Shown piece by piece: positions 34,000 to 46,294 of a DNA stretch of 64,000 bases. The DNA is from Siphonodentalium dalli (lineage: Eukaryota; Mollusca; Scaphopoda; Gadilida; Siphonodentaliidae). Each line of letters starts with the position of its first letter. Position 1 is the stretch's first letter. The stretch spans positions 199,662,978 to 199,726,977 of the forward strand of contig CP136066.1 in NCBI GenBank assembly GCA_032622095.1, given 5' to 3'. The notes under the pieces are model-generated. The model made no database searches. It was not told the DNA's origin and was given only the letters and a program-made list of their open reading frames with translations. Both the position numbers and the translations under genes were made by a program.

Positions 34000-34250
34000 A
34001 AAGTAGTAATTTTTACAAATATTATATCCAGATTGACAACACACAAGTTCTTTCTTATATATTAATTAAATGCAATGACTCTCGATGGCGAAATCGTTTT
34101 CGTTAGTTTATCGCCAAAAGATGCGTACCTCGCGTAGTAAATATTTACAATTGAGTGTAGTTCCGACGATTTTTTCTGTGGAGTTGTAAGGTCGATTTGC
34201 TTCAGATTTTCGACGATGTTATTAGAATGCTACATTCATCCAATGTCAAC
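34000..34250. repeat. Dispersed repeat also at 41700-42010
   Basis: About 250 bp beginning TTTTTACAAATATTATAT and containing ACTCTCGATGGCGAAA and TAGTAAATATTTACAATTGAG. It matches 41760-42010 with moderate divergence. The part upstream of the composite element (31233-31298, AAAGTGATGTGAAACACT) is the other half of the same copy. The window's last bases (63978-64000) begin a third copy. Confidence 0.7.
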
Positions 34251-34480
34251 CATGTGTATATGATGACATGTAAGCGTCAACGCTTTATCATACTGTTATT
34301 GTTTTCACACACTTCATCGTTCATTTCCACTATTATTCATACGGAGGGGTGATCAGGAATAATAAGTAGACGACAGATAATACAAGTGTCAGAAGGAATA
34401 AGTTCAATGTTGTTGAACTTATTATCTGAACTTTGTCTAATGTGTAACTACTCAGCAATGAGTAATTAATAAATGAAGGG

Positions 34481-34563
34481 TTATGTCCCGTAGCCTAGTG
34501 GTGATGGTAGAGTTGACCGTGTACGGGAACAATAAAGTAGCCGGAAGATTTGATTCCTTTTAT
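34481..34563 (+). repeat. Possible tRNA-derived SINE head
   Basis: TAGCCTAGTGGTGATGGTAG resembles an RNA polymerase III A box and AGATTTGATTCC about 45 bp later resembles a degenerate B box (GGTTCGATTCC). The sequence cannot fold into a full cloverleaf with confidence. Read as a SINE relic rather than a tRNA gene. Confidence 0.35.
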
Positions 34564-34809
34564 ATTTTAAATAAGTCTATGCCGGTAAGCACTAGGTACA
34601 GGTCATATAGAGATGTTGGTGGTAGCAAGGTTCGAGGAGATGCCACGTTCCCTCTCTCGAGAACGGGTAGTTATTTCCAGTGTTGGTGGTATCATGTGTC
34701 CATATAGGGTCTGAGGTATCATGATATCCATTTTATCTATACGTTCACTATAGCGTATATCACACTATTGTTACTGAATTATTATATTATTCTACTCTTA
34801 CCTATGTTG

Positions 34810-37540
34810 TACAATGAGTGCAACCAGTCATCAGCAATTAAGGTATGATCTTGTTAGTTATGTGTGTACGCTCGTATTCATCGTATTATATATCTCTCAT
34901 GTACATCGTACGTACCACTATACAATTAACCCTATCAATACAAACAACGGGGAATGGAAGATTATCACAGATCCGGGAACACATCAAACTCTATCTACTA
35001 TCGTATGTACCATCGGACAGTTACACTATTGTTATGTCATATAATGATCACTGTTAAAACCGCATCATTTCATAGGGTACCTAAACATCGTATTTGTACA
35101 ATGTTGGGTAGTTTCATGTTCTACGGGGGGCAGTAGGGATAACCCCTACTGTTATACCTGGACGATATAGTGTAGCTTATCTATCCGGGTTAAGGTGCAG
35201 TATACTAAAGTGCGAAACGCACATTTTGCCAAAGTACCTGATATTTCAAAATGTGTATTTCAAACGCTGTATGTAATGTCTCTATGACACTTGATACAAA
35301 TGGTTGCTGTTATACGGTAGATAAAGGTACTCAATCCGATTCGATAGTTCCCATATCATCGGATTCCAACAACAACACTTTCTGAAATGCCGCTTCAGTT
35401 ATCAGGATCGATTAATGCCCCAACAATAATGCTAACCACAGTCAACTATAGTACAAAATTGCCCAAAATCATGTTATTTATCAACAATTTGTTCAATGCA
35501 ATTTTTCTGGTTTGTCAAATATCTGACATAAAAAAGCCACTTGATATTAGAGTTACCCACATTCATCCGCAATTTGTGCCGAGCCAGCCTTCTCGACGAT
35601 TTTAACTCGGTCACTAAAAATGATTGGTGGTGAAAATTAAAAATTAAAAAAATCGATATCTGATCACTCTGAGCTTTGATGGGTGGGTTTCTTGACTCGA
35701 ATCAAATATGTTTTACCCCTGAAACCAAGGAAATAGTAATTTGCAAGCTTAAATTCGGATTATGCACCTTTAAGAACCACCATTCCTCTGAAAAGTATAA
35801 CACCATTTACAATACTTTTATGGCATGGAAGTGGACTTTATATAGCTATGGTATCATATATGAAGATCAGGAGAAGGTGTACTTACGTTTTCACGAATCA
35901 AGAGCGTTCATAATTATTTTCATTTAGACAGTCACCATAACGAATGCTCTAAAATTTATGAGGTTCATGTCATGCCTGTTGATCAATAACACATTGAGCT
36001 GAAATGAGTTATACGCCATTGGTCCCTATCCAAATCCCAGTTGACCACTATATATAATTAATTATGTTGACTATTTTCAGTTGATTGTAACCCGCTTGAG
36101 TGGATACGACTGCATATTAACATATGTTTTCCTTGTTCTATTTGGGCTGAAATAATTGTGGCTGATTTATATTATTTTATTATTCTGCATTATATTTTAT
36201 GGCGGTTTAATGTTTATGTCACACAATTACAAATTTAAACTCGACATCATGACACAAACGCTGCTCTCTCTCCTAGAGAAAAGGCGATGAACAATTGAGT
36301 TATTAGAGTATTCTTATTGGAACCTAAAGGGACGCACAAGAAACTTATATGTTCAACATCTGAACTGCATTAATATCATTATATCCACTGTCTTGGCCTT
36401 TTCTCAATATATTCTTTTTCCATGAACATTGGGATATGTGAATTCAAGACATAAATTATCTATTGAAATATCTTACACTGTTTACGTTGAACCATGCAAA
36501 AATAACGTCTGGTTGTCTACCACTTTCAATACTAAATACTCATTGCCGAGTAGGTCGTTTGGGGCATGTTCAGATAATATGTTCAACAAAATACCATAGG
36601 GGTAGTGGGGGTCGTTTGTTGAACTTATATGAACATTCCATACCACTGAATATAAATCCTACTGCTCTTGTGGTATCTGCTTTTTAGCCGTCTGCTCATT
36701 TTTCTGAACACCCCTCCAATTGAATAATAGACCAGTCCAATATACACTGTTGTGGCAATCTAGTATGTACAGAAGTTAAGTTAAGTAGTGAGTATTCATC
36801 ATGCTCTGTCCGTCATGTTGTGTTTTCTAAAATTATACAATCGCCGTGGTTGGAATTTTGTGTAATTTCAGTTGCATGTTACATATTTCATCATGTAAAG
36901 TATCACCATAGTCTCAGTATGTAAAATATCATGGTACTCATTAACCAATTCGTTTAGTTTTCTATAAATCTCGCTTGAGATATCGACCGCCAATATATAT
37001 CATCGCATAGCTGATCAATTATTATTTATGCTCAAATAGCTGACAAATGTAGAGACGTAGACTAAGCGTATTAACAATGGGTTAATTATAAATAACGATA
37101 AAGTCTGTAAAACAACTATCACCAACAAATACATGTGCAACATATTGACTTTGTTCTTATGTTCATTATTAATAACTATCAACTATCAACTATAATAATC
37201 ATATTTATCATGCAAAAAACAATAACAGTGAAATTACCTGTAAAAGTCCAATTTATGATGCACGGTCTTGAATTTGGGACAAACAATATCTGATCACCGT
37301 ACGTGTGCATGTTCATTATAAATGTGTACTTCAAGGGTTATAAGGACACAGGGCAGAGTAATTCTGAAAAAACATATAAAGTCTGTAAACGTTCACCGAT
37401 ACGAAGAACGTGGAGAAATGTATAAATAATCTTCTTATATTATTACCGTGAAGTAATGGACATGTGGTTCAATCATTTCCAAAATCTTCTGTGTCAGGGT
37501 TCTGTAATGTGGTCTTGACCTGCCATTTCTTCGCATGAGG
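34810..37540. other. Intronic region with old repeats only
   Basis: 35335-35730 matches the inverted repeat at 17077-17480; CACTCTGAGCTTTGATGGG near 35668 recurs at 23965. Otherwise AT-rich with no supported exon, within the inferred 11-kb intron of the plus-strand membrane gene. Confidence 0.4.
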
Positions 37541-37544
37541 GAGG

Positions 37545-40500
37545 AGTCACCTTTTCTGATGATGATATTTGCAATGTCACAACAAATTTAAGGAGTGATA
37601 TATTTGCTGGACCCGATGGTGTTACTTCGGAGCACTTGAATTACTGTGGAAAATCTGTACATGCATGGTTATGTCGACTTTTTAACTCTTCCTTGACTCA
37701 CAGTCATCTGCCACCTAAGATGTTGGAAATCACGCTTGTACCAATTCTTAAAAATAAATCCGGAAATGTTAACGATAAAGAGAACTATAGACCTATTGCA
37801 TTATCTTCTGTTATTTCGAAAATGTTGGAGTCTTAATTCTGAGTAAATGTGATGACAATCTTTGTACCAATGCCAATCAATTCGGATTTAAGCATGGGCA
37901 TTCTATGGACACGTGCATTTTTGCTCTGAAAGAAACTGTAAGGTACCATGTGTCCAAAATCACTCCTGTGTTACCTGTTTCCTTGACGCAAGGCATTCGA
38001 CCGAGTTCAACATGATGTCTTATTACAAAAAACTGTTAGAACGCGAGGTGCCTCCGATAATTGTAAGGCTGTTAGTTAACTGGTTCAGAAACCAGCAATT
38101 CAGAGTCAAATGGGGAGCCGAGCTATCAAGCCGCTTATGCCCTGATGCTGGGGTTAGATAAGGAGTTGTTCTAAGCCCTTATCCTTTTTAACCTGTACAT
38201 ATATGGTACTAGAAGGTGACCCGACTTCGTCCGGGCTATTCAAAAAACCAAATTTCAAGTCGATTGCTCCACCCGTTTCCGAGATCTGGTCTGCGCATGC
38301 GCGAAGCTGGCGTCGCACGGGCTCGGCGACCCGATAAAATTCGTATCCGGGGCAAGATACATTCACATACCAAATTTCAAGTCGATAGCTCCACCCGTTT
38401 GCGAGATATATACCCCAATGTCATTTGCGGATACCTCGGCCGGTGATGAGTTAACGCGACATCGGCCGGTTAAGAGTTAACGCGATCACGTCACGATATG
38501 TTGATGGCGTAATATATTTACGCAATGATTTTCGATGAGCGAAGCATGGTCCTGCGTTCTTCCCGATAATTAAGGTAGAAACTTTAAATGTACACAGGCG
38601 TGTGATACATCATTGGAAAGATGAAGCGCCACAGATTCTAACCGTGCAAATTATATGACTGGCAATTTATTATTCGCGCTATATCGAATCGATTTGTGAG
38701 CACCGAACTGAAATATATTAGCGCAAAACGGCGTAAAAACAGATTTGACCTCGGCACGTGAAAAGTTGACCTCGGATCTGAAAATCAATAGGCCTATGTT
38801 AACCCCCGGCCGAAAATACCCCCACGTACCAAGTTTCATCGAAATCGGGTCGGTCGTTTTTGAGTTCATCGATTACACACACACACACAGACAGATACAC
38901 CCCCACACACACACACACAGATCTATCAAAATATATAATAGACTAGAAGGTGACCCGACTTCGTCCGGGCTTTGACCTTGAATTGTCTATTTTGAAGGCC
39001 AAGGTCAAGTGGGGTCACGATTTGACCCGTCCAAAACACAGTGCCCGAACAAAAGTACCCGACAAAAGTACCCGTCGAAATCCATCCGGTTTTACCCGAT
39101 TTGACCTTGAATTGACCATTTTGAAGGTCAAGGTCAGGTGGGGTCAAACACCAACACCCCAAAAATGGTGGAAATCGGCCCAGCGGATACCGGGAAATCG
39201 GCCCAGCGGATACCGAGATACCCTATGCATCAAATTTCGTCCGTAAAAATCCGCCAGTTTAACCCGATTTGATTTCCACTGAAGTATATAAACGCGCCTC
39301 AAGTTTCAACGTAAAGATAAATTACCATCGGTGCCCGAGATATCGCCAAGACGTCTGAAACAGTCAAATGCATCGGCCGGGTAAGAGTTAACGTGATCTA
39401 ACTTTATGACCTCTAACGACGTCATAGAAGTTACGCATTGTTTTTACCCTGATAGAAGATCGTACCACTTCTTCTTAATAATTGAGGCAGATAACTAAAA
39501 CGGATACATACATATTATATATCGTTGGAAAGAGGAAACACGAAAGATTCTCATAGTGTCATTATTATGACTGGCATGTTATTATTCGCGCTGTTTCGAA
39601 TCGATTTGTAAGCACCGAACTGAAATATATTAGCGCAAAACGGCGTAAAAACAGATTTGACCTCGGCACGTGAAAAGTTGACCTCGCACGGACAAATTAA
39701 TAGGCCTATGTTAGTCCTGACCCGAAAATACCCCCACATACCAAGTTTCATCGAAATCGGCTGGGCCATTTTCGAGTCCATCGATTACACACAAACAAAC
39801 ACACAAACAAACAAACAAACAAACAGATCTTCCAAAATATATAATAGACTAGCCGATGAGCCCGACGTTGTCCGGGATATTCAAAAACCAAATTTCAAGT
39901 CGATAGCTCTACCCAGCCCGAAATTTCAAGTCGATAGCTCTGCCCGTTTCCGAGATCTGGTCTGCGCATTCGCGAAGCTGGCGTCGCACGGGCTCGTCGA
40001 CCCGATAAAATTCGTATCCGGGGCAAGATACATTCACATAGCAAATTTCAAGTCGATAGCTCCACCCGTTTCCGAGATCTCGTCTGCGCATGCGCGAAGC
40101 TGGTGTCGCACGGGCTCGGCGACCCGATAAAATTCGTATCCGGGGCAAGATACATTCACATAGCAAATTTCAAGTCGATAGCTCCACCCGTTTCCGAGAT
40201 CTCGTCTGCGCATGCGCGAAGCGGGCGCCGCACGGGCTCGCCAATACGACAACGTTCACCGCCTGGTCAAACTACACACACGTACCAAGTTTCGTCCCGA
40301 TCGGTCGAGAATCGTAGATTTGTATAAATGACAGACAGACAGACAGACAAACAAACAAACAAACAAACATACATACAGACAGAGGTCTTCAAAATATATA
40401 TGAGATGAGTGAACTGCTGAATGAGGTACATGCTGGATGCGTGATTGATAACTGTACTTTGAATATTTTTTGTTACGCTGATGATATGTGTCTGATAGCA

Positions 40501-41075
40501 CCGTCTGTGAAGGGTCTTCGTCGTCTTCTCAACGTTTGTGAGTCAGTGGCCGTTACTATTGATCTTATGTTTAATACCACTAAAACAGTTGCAATGGCGT
40601 TCTTACCAAAAACCTTGCAAATTAGAACTTGTCTAAAGCTTTATCTCAATGGCGTTGAACTCGCATTTGTTAATTCATTTACTTATCTTGGTCACGTGCT
40701 GAATGACGACCTCACTGACGATGCTGACATTCACAGACAATATCGAAGCATCTGTGTTAGAGCAAATGTAATTTCAAGAAAATTATTCTATTGTTCTACG
40801 GATGTGAAACAATATTTATTTCAGTGTTATATTTCTCCATTATATTGTGCTCATTTGTGGTCAATTTACGCTAATACGTCTATTAATACACTTACTATCT
40901 GTTATAATAATGCTTGTATAATTATACTGGGCTATGAAAGGAAATGTAGTGCGAGTGGTATGTTTGTGAATGATCGAATGTCTTCCTTTAGTATGTGCTT
41001 GCGTAAGTGTGTGTATGGATTTCGAGAGAGGATTTCCTGTCACCAGAACACTATTGTACGTGCAGTGTGCAAATA
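37545..41075 (+). pseudogene. Second LINE RT remnant, split by a 2.2-kb repeat insertion
   Basis: The 5' part (37545-38204) encodes AGPDGVTSEHLNYCG, KNYRP-like ENYRPIALSSVISKMLES, FGFKHGHSMDTCIFALKETV and a degenerate GVR-stop-GVVLSP block. The 3' part (40402-41075) resumes with MSELLNEVHAGCVIDN and the catalytic CYADDMCL (YADD at 40474-40485), then NSFTYLGHVLNDDL and a thumb/connection region. A stop replaces the expected Gln after GVR, and a frameshift lies near 37835, so the 5' part is dead. The split falls exactly between the NLYIY and EMSEL codons, so the insertion is younger than the LINE. Confidence 0.7.
38205..40401. repeat. Array of three related repeat units inserted in the LINE
   Basis: Units begin CTAGAAGGTGACCCGACTTC (38209 and 38943) and CTAGCCGATGAGCCCGACG (39849). 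They end in ACAC/AAAC-rich simple sequence followed by TCAAAATATATAATAGACTA. Each carries conserved blocks such as CCAAGTTTCATCGAAATCGG and AAATTTCAAGTCGATAGCTC. Unit 3 contains a further ~123-bp internal tandem (CGTCTGCGCATGCGCGAAGC). The flanking TATAT is probably the target duplication. I recognise this as a widespread invertebrate repeat style but cannot name the family. Confidence 0.65.
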
Positions 41076-41424
41076 GGATATTCAATACTTATCCATATTG
41101 TATAAACATTGGAATACTTTACTGTACTAGTGAGATATTGACTCAGGATTAATTACAGGTAATGATTATTTTGTGATTGTATGTATTCTTATGTGCATTC
41201 GTGGTGTACTGTACTGTGTAATTGTGTATTATTATGGACAGCATTTTCTGAAATAAAGCATTAATAATAAATTAACGATAGTTCGCAAATAACGACATTT
41301 CACGTGTTAAAACCACTGTTATGTAACCTAAACATTTGCAGTAATTTATATAATTATGTTTATTTGCACAATAAATGAGCCATTGACAAAAAATCAGACA
41401 CAATTATCTTATTGTACATGAGCA

Positions 41425-41635
41425 TCATTATCACCAAACATCGCTAGTCATGTAGTATATGTAAGTTCAAACATCGCTAGTCGTGTATTACATGTAAGTT
41501 CAAACATCGCTAGTCGTGTAGTACATGTAAGTTTAAATATCGCTAGTCATGTAGTACATGTAAGTTCAAACATCGCTAGTCGTGTATTACATGTAAGTTC
41601 AAACATCGCTAGTCGTGTATTACATGTAAGTTCAA
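41425..41635. repeat. 33-bp minisatellite in the plus gene's long intron
   Basis: Six to seven copies of CATCGCTAGTCGTGTA followed by CATGTAAGTTCAAA. Every copy contains the word GTAAGT, a donor-like sequence on the plus strand. Confidence 0.8.
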
Positions 41636-41699
41636 ATATTTTTCTCATTATGATTTTCAGAATAGATTTCAATGCTTTGACCTTTTCCAATTTTATGAC

Positions 41700-42010
41700 C
41701 AAGTTTTGGTTAAAGTGATGTGAAACACTCAGGTTTGTGATCAAATATAAATGGAGAATAATCTTGTTCAAAGTAGTTATTTTTACAAATATTATATACA
41801 AATTGACAACACACACCAACATTTGTGTTTATATTGATTAAATGCAGTCACTCTCGATGGCGAAAACATTTTCGTTAATTTATCACCGATAGACGCGTCC
41901 CGATTCGAGTAGTAAATATTTACAATTGAGCGTAGTTCAGACGATGTTTTCTGTGGATGTGTTCTATGGTCAACTTGCTTATGGTGTTCGGCGATGTTAG
42001 TAAAATACTA
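41700..42010. repeat. Uninterrupted copy of the dispersed repeat (empty target)
   Basis: It starts TAAAGTGATGTGAAACACTC and continues without break through CTTGTTCAAAGTAG, the site where the other copy (31233-34250) carries the 2.7-kb insertion. It lies directly upstream of tail exon A, within the same long intron. Confidence 0.7.
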
Positions 42011-42189
42011 AATTCCTCCAGTTTGCATAGCGTCTGGTTACTAACTGATCAGTTTCACGCACCCGAAAAGTACATAATATGTCTTTAATCGTTCGTAATG
42101 GTATTGGACTAATACTAGTTGGCGTACATTATACATGAACCATACACATCTATGTGATGCCAATTTTCAGTATTTGTTTTCAATTTCAG

Positions 42190-42355
42190 AGCTGCGAAGA
42201 GAACAATGCGCGTGGCACCCGAAGATGTTGATATTGATGACGATTTCGTCTACGAATTTCCGCGACCCAATTGGGCGATTAACTATTTCAAGAAGCCCAC
42301 ACCTCTATTGTATTCCAACGCTCTGTATAATGATTTTGACGATGATATAACTTAA
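42190..42355 (+). CDS. Terminal cytoplasmic-tail exon A of the plus-strand membrane protein gene
   Basis: It follows acceptor TTTTCAATTTCAG| and enters in phase 2, which fits the donor at 31159. It runs 55 codons to TAA at 42353-42355. The product starts AAKRTMRVAPEDVDIDDDF and ends with Tyr- and Asp-rich sequence (LYNDFDDDIT). It is basic next to the membrane and acidic with tyrosines distally, as in many receptor tails. The intron from 31160 to 42189 is about 11 kb and is filled with LINE and TIR-element insertions. The frame match and clean acceptor are direct evidence; membership of this gene is inferred. Confidence 0.5.
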
Positions 42356-42652
42356 TTCGTTTGGACGTTATGCACACTTACCTGCTGTCGGATCTGCGTA
42401 CAGTTGGTGTGTTGCAGTGGCAACTAGTTCATTTGTGCATTGGGATGATTTCTTAAGCATTTGAACTGTCAGTTGAATGGTCAGAATCAGAGTGAGGTTT
42501 GTGACTGCTGCTCTGGAAATTCGGTCACTGTGAATGGAATTAGACCGATCCACCCATCAGGATTACCGTGCAATATTTCGTATTCGATGCATGTAAATTG
42601 TATATTTTATAATACCGAACGAGGCTATATCAAATGTTGATATACATATATG

Positions 42653-43081
42653 TTAAATCCCCACTTAATTTTCGAGTCATCGATTATGTTTTTATAGTAT
42701 CTTAATGTATGGTTTTATTAACAATATATGTCATGACATATGATTCATATATAATAGTTCACCACCATTTGGAGCATATGTGACTCAGAAGGTGACCATA
42801 GAGTAATAGAAAATAACTGAACTCATAGAAACATTTCCCCCGTCTAGCTCCCAGAATTCAAACTAAGATATATAGTTAATCCCCTTGCATTGACAATTAT
42901 AGACTTTACAGTACAAACCATATGAAACTTAAGCACAGCAACGCGTCGGGACCTCAAAACAGACATGTTCACTGTTAAGTTGAGAATACCATGATTTGGA
43001 GCTTCCTTTCAAAAGGTATATAGTATGGCATATATTACATATAATGTGATCTGGGGGTTCGAAAATTAAGTGGGCCTTTAA
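42653..43081. mobile_element. TTAA-flanked MITE, GGCCCACTTAAT family, copy 2
   Basis: TTAAATCCCCACTTAATTTTCG ... CGAAAATTAAGTGGGCCTTTAA. It lies between tail exons A and B of the plus-strand membrane gene. Confidence 0.7.
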
Positions 43082-43521
43082 TAATGTCATCATTTGTGAT
43101 TTCGATAAATTATATGAGCGGACATGCATGTTAATCGTCGGTTTTGTCATATATTTTTGACACGAACATTACATGTCGTGGTCGTACATTCACATATATA
43201 CTCATGTACCACCCCTGACCAAGTGGTCCTGATATTTTGCTGTCATCATGTTGATAGGTTCTGTTAAATTGATATGAAGCCGGTTGGGTAAATTACCGTT
43301 ATGTTTCCTAAAGTTGTAATTTTTGCGGTGTTTTGCTAATCTGAACTATTCTGGGTAAATACAGTTTGTGTATAAAAACATTCAAAAACATGTATATTAT
43401 ACAATATTTTAGTAACTGGCGTGTTGGTTGTTGCAACCGACCATAATCAAGATGTTTTATCTGTTTGCCAACCATTGTTAACATATATTAAACCGTATTG
43501 GTTTTTGATTGTTTTATACAG

Positions 43522-43723
43522 ACCCGTTGATATGTCCAGATTACCAAAACAACGTGCAATTGTCAACTCTAGAAAAAACAACCGTACCGTTTTGAGCAGC
43601 ATTAGTTTACCCTACCATCATCATAGCAATTCAGTAGGACCAACCAACGTCGTAGCACAATCTCAGCTTTATTTAACCAGGGATGAGTTTGTGGCCACAG
43701 ATGAGTGGGGGTATCACATCTGA
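43522..43723 (+). CDS. Alternative or second terminal tail exon B of the plus-strand gene
   Basis: It follows acceptor TTGTTTTATACAG|, enters in phase 2, and runs 67 codons to TGA at 43721-43723. The product begins PVDMSRLPKQRAIVNSRKNN and ends FVATDEWGYHI. The entry phase equals that of exon A, so either could be joined to the TM exon donor at 31159. Its 'MSR...A' start recalls the YLGMSRPKFTAAAYQ start of the minus-strand paralogue's tail, so exon B may be the ancestral tail and exon A an added one. It could also be the last exon of a separate gene copy whose TM exon has been lost. Confidence 0.45.
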
Positions 43724-44049
43724 ATCATGGCCGAAATGTCCAAACGTTAGAAAACAAGCCATATGAACTTGACTTCAATAATTCGACATCTATGATTGTG
43801 GTTTTGAACATATTGGTTTATTATGTATTGACTAGTGTGATATGCGTGAATTTATAGAAGAAATGAAAGGCGGTTTTAGTTTAGTCATGGATTTTGACCT
43901 CCAGAAACAATGCAGCAAACTACATGAACCCCGAAGGGTTTCGTGTGGCTGAATTGTTATCGAGGTCAACCCCCTTGACCACGTTGAATCCGCGGCTTGT
44001 TACTTTCATTTATATACATAAATTCCTTACGAATTAGGATTGTTTTACA

Positions 44050-44302
44050 CAAGCCTTGAAATAGGGTGTCTGTCATTTGCAGAATGAGGTCCCAGAGGGT
44101 GAATTTAGTGATGCTACCCCGCATAGCGGGCTAGCATCACAAAATTCAACCTCTGGGGACCTCATTCTGCTTACACCTCAGCAGAACGAGGTTCCCAGAG
44201 GGTGAATTTTGTGATGCTAGCCCGCTATGCGGGGTAGCATCACTAAATTCACCCTCTGTGGACCTCATTCTGCAAATGACAGACACCCTATTTCAAGGCT
44301 TT
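44050..44302. repeat. Double-hairpin inverted repeat (four-arm palindrome)
   Basis: The outer arms AAGCCTTGAAATAGGGTGTC and complement enclose two hairpins. Each is built from GAGGTCCCAGAGGGTGAATT ... GATGCTACCCCGC and its complement, and the two hairpins are reverse complements of each other, separated by CTTACACCTCAG. Confidence 0.8.
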
Positions 44303-44376
44303 GTTTTATATCTTCCCATTGCTTTCTCAACTGCAGTTGAATCCTAGGCGTGGTTAGTCCCTCAATACTTCCCATC

Positions 44377-44729
44377 TTAAAGGGGTACTGTACACTAAAT
44401 CCGGCCATTTATGGGACCATCTCCTTTTATACTCAACAGAATATATGCAACAAATGAATGAATTTGAGCCATGTATTGGTGCAAAAGACACTCATATGCT
44501 CTGTGAACGATGCAAATAACATGGTAATTATAATGAAAATGAATAAATGGCTGGAGTAATATATTCATTTTCATTATAATTACCATGTTGTTTGCATCAT
44601 TAATATAGCACATTAATGTATTTTGCACTACTCTTTTGCTCAATTCATTCATTTGTTGCATATATTCTGTTGAGCATAAAAGGAGATGGCCCCATAAATG
44701 GCCAGATTTAGTGTACAGTACCCCTTTAA
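44377..44729. mobile_element. TTAA-flanked palindromic MITE, AGGGGTACTG ends
   Basis: TTAA|AGGGGTACTGTACACTAAAT ... ATTTAGTGTACAGTACCCCT|TTAA. The palindrome extends inward through CCATTTATGGGACCATCTCC for most of its length. Single copy here. Confidence 0.75.
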
Positions 44730-46146
44730 TACAAATTATTTGTGGGTATCTGTTTTTATAATTTTATTTATATCATATATGTACATGTTATGTTATGAAA
44801 TACGTGCAAATAACATAGAAATTCTTTATTGCCTCCTTGGAGGAGAGATATTTGTACAAGTATATACATACATGTATATATAAATATAACAGTGAAGTGT
44901 GAGCATAATTAATATAGTAATTACATGTACATAAAACTCGCAATGCGTGTTATCAGACTCACTTTGGCACGGGTGAGCTGTGTCTTATCTGTGGAACTGT
45001 TACCGGTATGAAAGAAAAATAATTGAGTCACAATAGCAACACTGGCAAAGGAAGTGGGAAGAAAACAAATTATTGTATGTGCTACTTTTAACAAAAAATA
45101 CAATAAAAAATATAATTTAGCTGTATATAGACTAAATATTACAAATATGTATACAACTATAATATACATATACATGTTTTCAGGTCGCATATAGCTTTGA
45201 TGCGATGTGTCCAGAAAACCCCGCCATAAATTTACAACATACTAATTATAGACCAAAACAAATTTATCCTGGCACATTGCTAAACTTGACAATACACGTA
45301 ATCATGCATGCCCGACGATATCCGGAGTTAATGTGTTAATTAACTTATATTTACATACACCTAATATTGCTTCCGATTTTCCCATATCGTTACGATAGAC
45401 GCTCCCCCTGATTCAGTGTGGTCAAACACCTATGAACGCATTAACTATGAATTACGAAGTATTGAATATATATGCAGAGATTCCCCGACAGTTCATTTTA
45501 GAAACCACAATATTTCGTAACAATTGCGAACTGTGGTGTTTGCTAATTTGCAATAATTACTGATTATAATTAATTGCAATTAAACTTGCAATTAAAATGC
45601 GTTGTGCATAAATGGTGTTATGCCGATATAAAACCGCTCTATGGATGTAGCATTCCTATTGGACCTTTTTAAATCAACACCGTGGACCAAATTGGTGCAC
45701 AATAGGTTTAGTATGCAGTTGATTTAGAAATATATACTGCAGAAAAACGAACAACCAAGCGACGTTCTACATACACGTATGTGATATGTGTTGTTACTAT
45801 TCTCTAAATTTCAAATTGCCACACTTTTCTGTATCAATTCAGTTATTTAATGATGTTTTGGTGGTGTTACTGTAAGTGAAGTATCCTGCTCGAGATTGCC
45901 TGATTCAGGCGACATTTTGTGAGCCAATTTTGATATGCATCGCTTACAATCATGACATTTTCCCAGTTACTCAATTCAATGTTTATCGCGATATTGGTTC
46001 ACAAACGTTGCACAAATCATGTAATTTCGAGCTGTGAACATCACCTGCACTTTTGAAATTAACCATTAGGGAACGGGCATAGGTATTAGTTACAAACATT
46101 ATCTGCAATAGTTGTTGAATGTTATACAGTTCCCAGTCAGACAGAG

Positions 46147-46294
46147 TCAGAACTTTCCCAGAAGATTCGCAGGATTCAAATTGGTGGAATATGATATCCA
46201 CGTATCGTAGTCAGAGTAGATATTCATGGCATGATCTATGTGCATGAGCACATACGTAGTATCAGGGGTAGTAGCTATGTCGTAACTCTTGTGT
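46147..46294 (-). CDS. Possible minus-strand terminal exon (Tyr/Asp-rich tail)
   Basis: After acceptor CTTCTGATTTTTCCAG| a frame reads HKSYDIATTPDTTYVLMHID, continues NIYSDYDTWISY, and ends ANLLGKF with a stop at 46147. The composition is like the tail exons of the neighbouring membrane-protein genes. The entry phase would be 1, however, not the phase 2 used by their TM exons, so it cannot simply be an alternative tail for 48692-48779. Confidence 0.25.

Noticed and set aside
34481..34563. A functional tRNA gene
   Set aside because: Box-like sequences are present but the B box is degenerate and acceptor-stem pairing is not evident. Kept only as a possible SINE head.
38216..40327. Frames of 70-157 codons with shared Arg-rich peptides
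   Set aside because: They are repeated translations of the repeat units inserted in the LINE, in both orientations.
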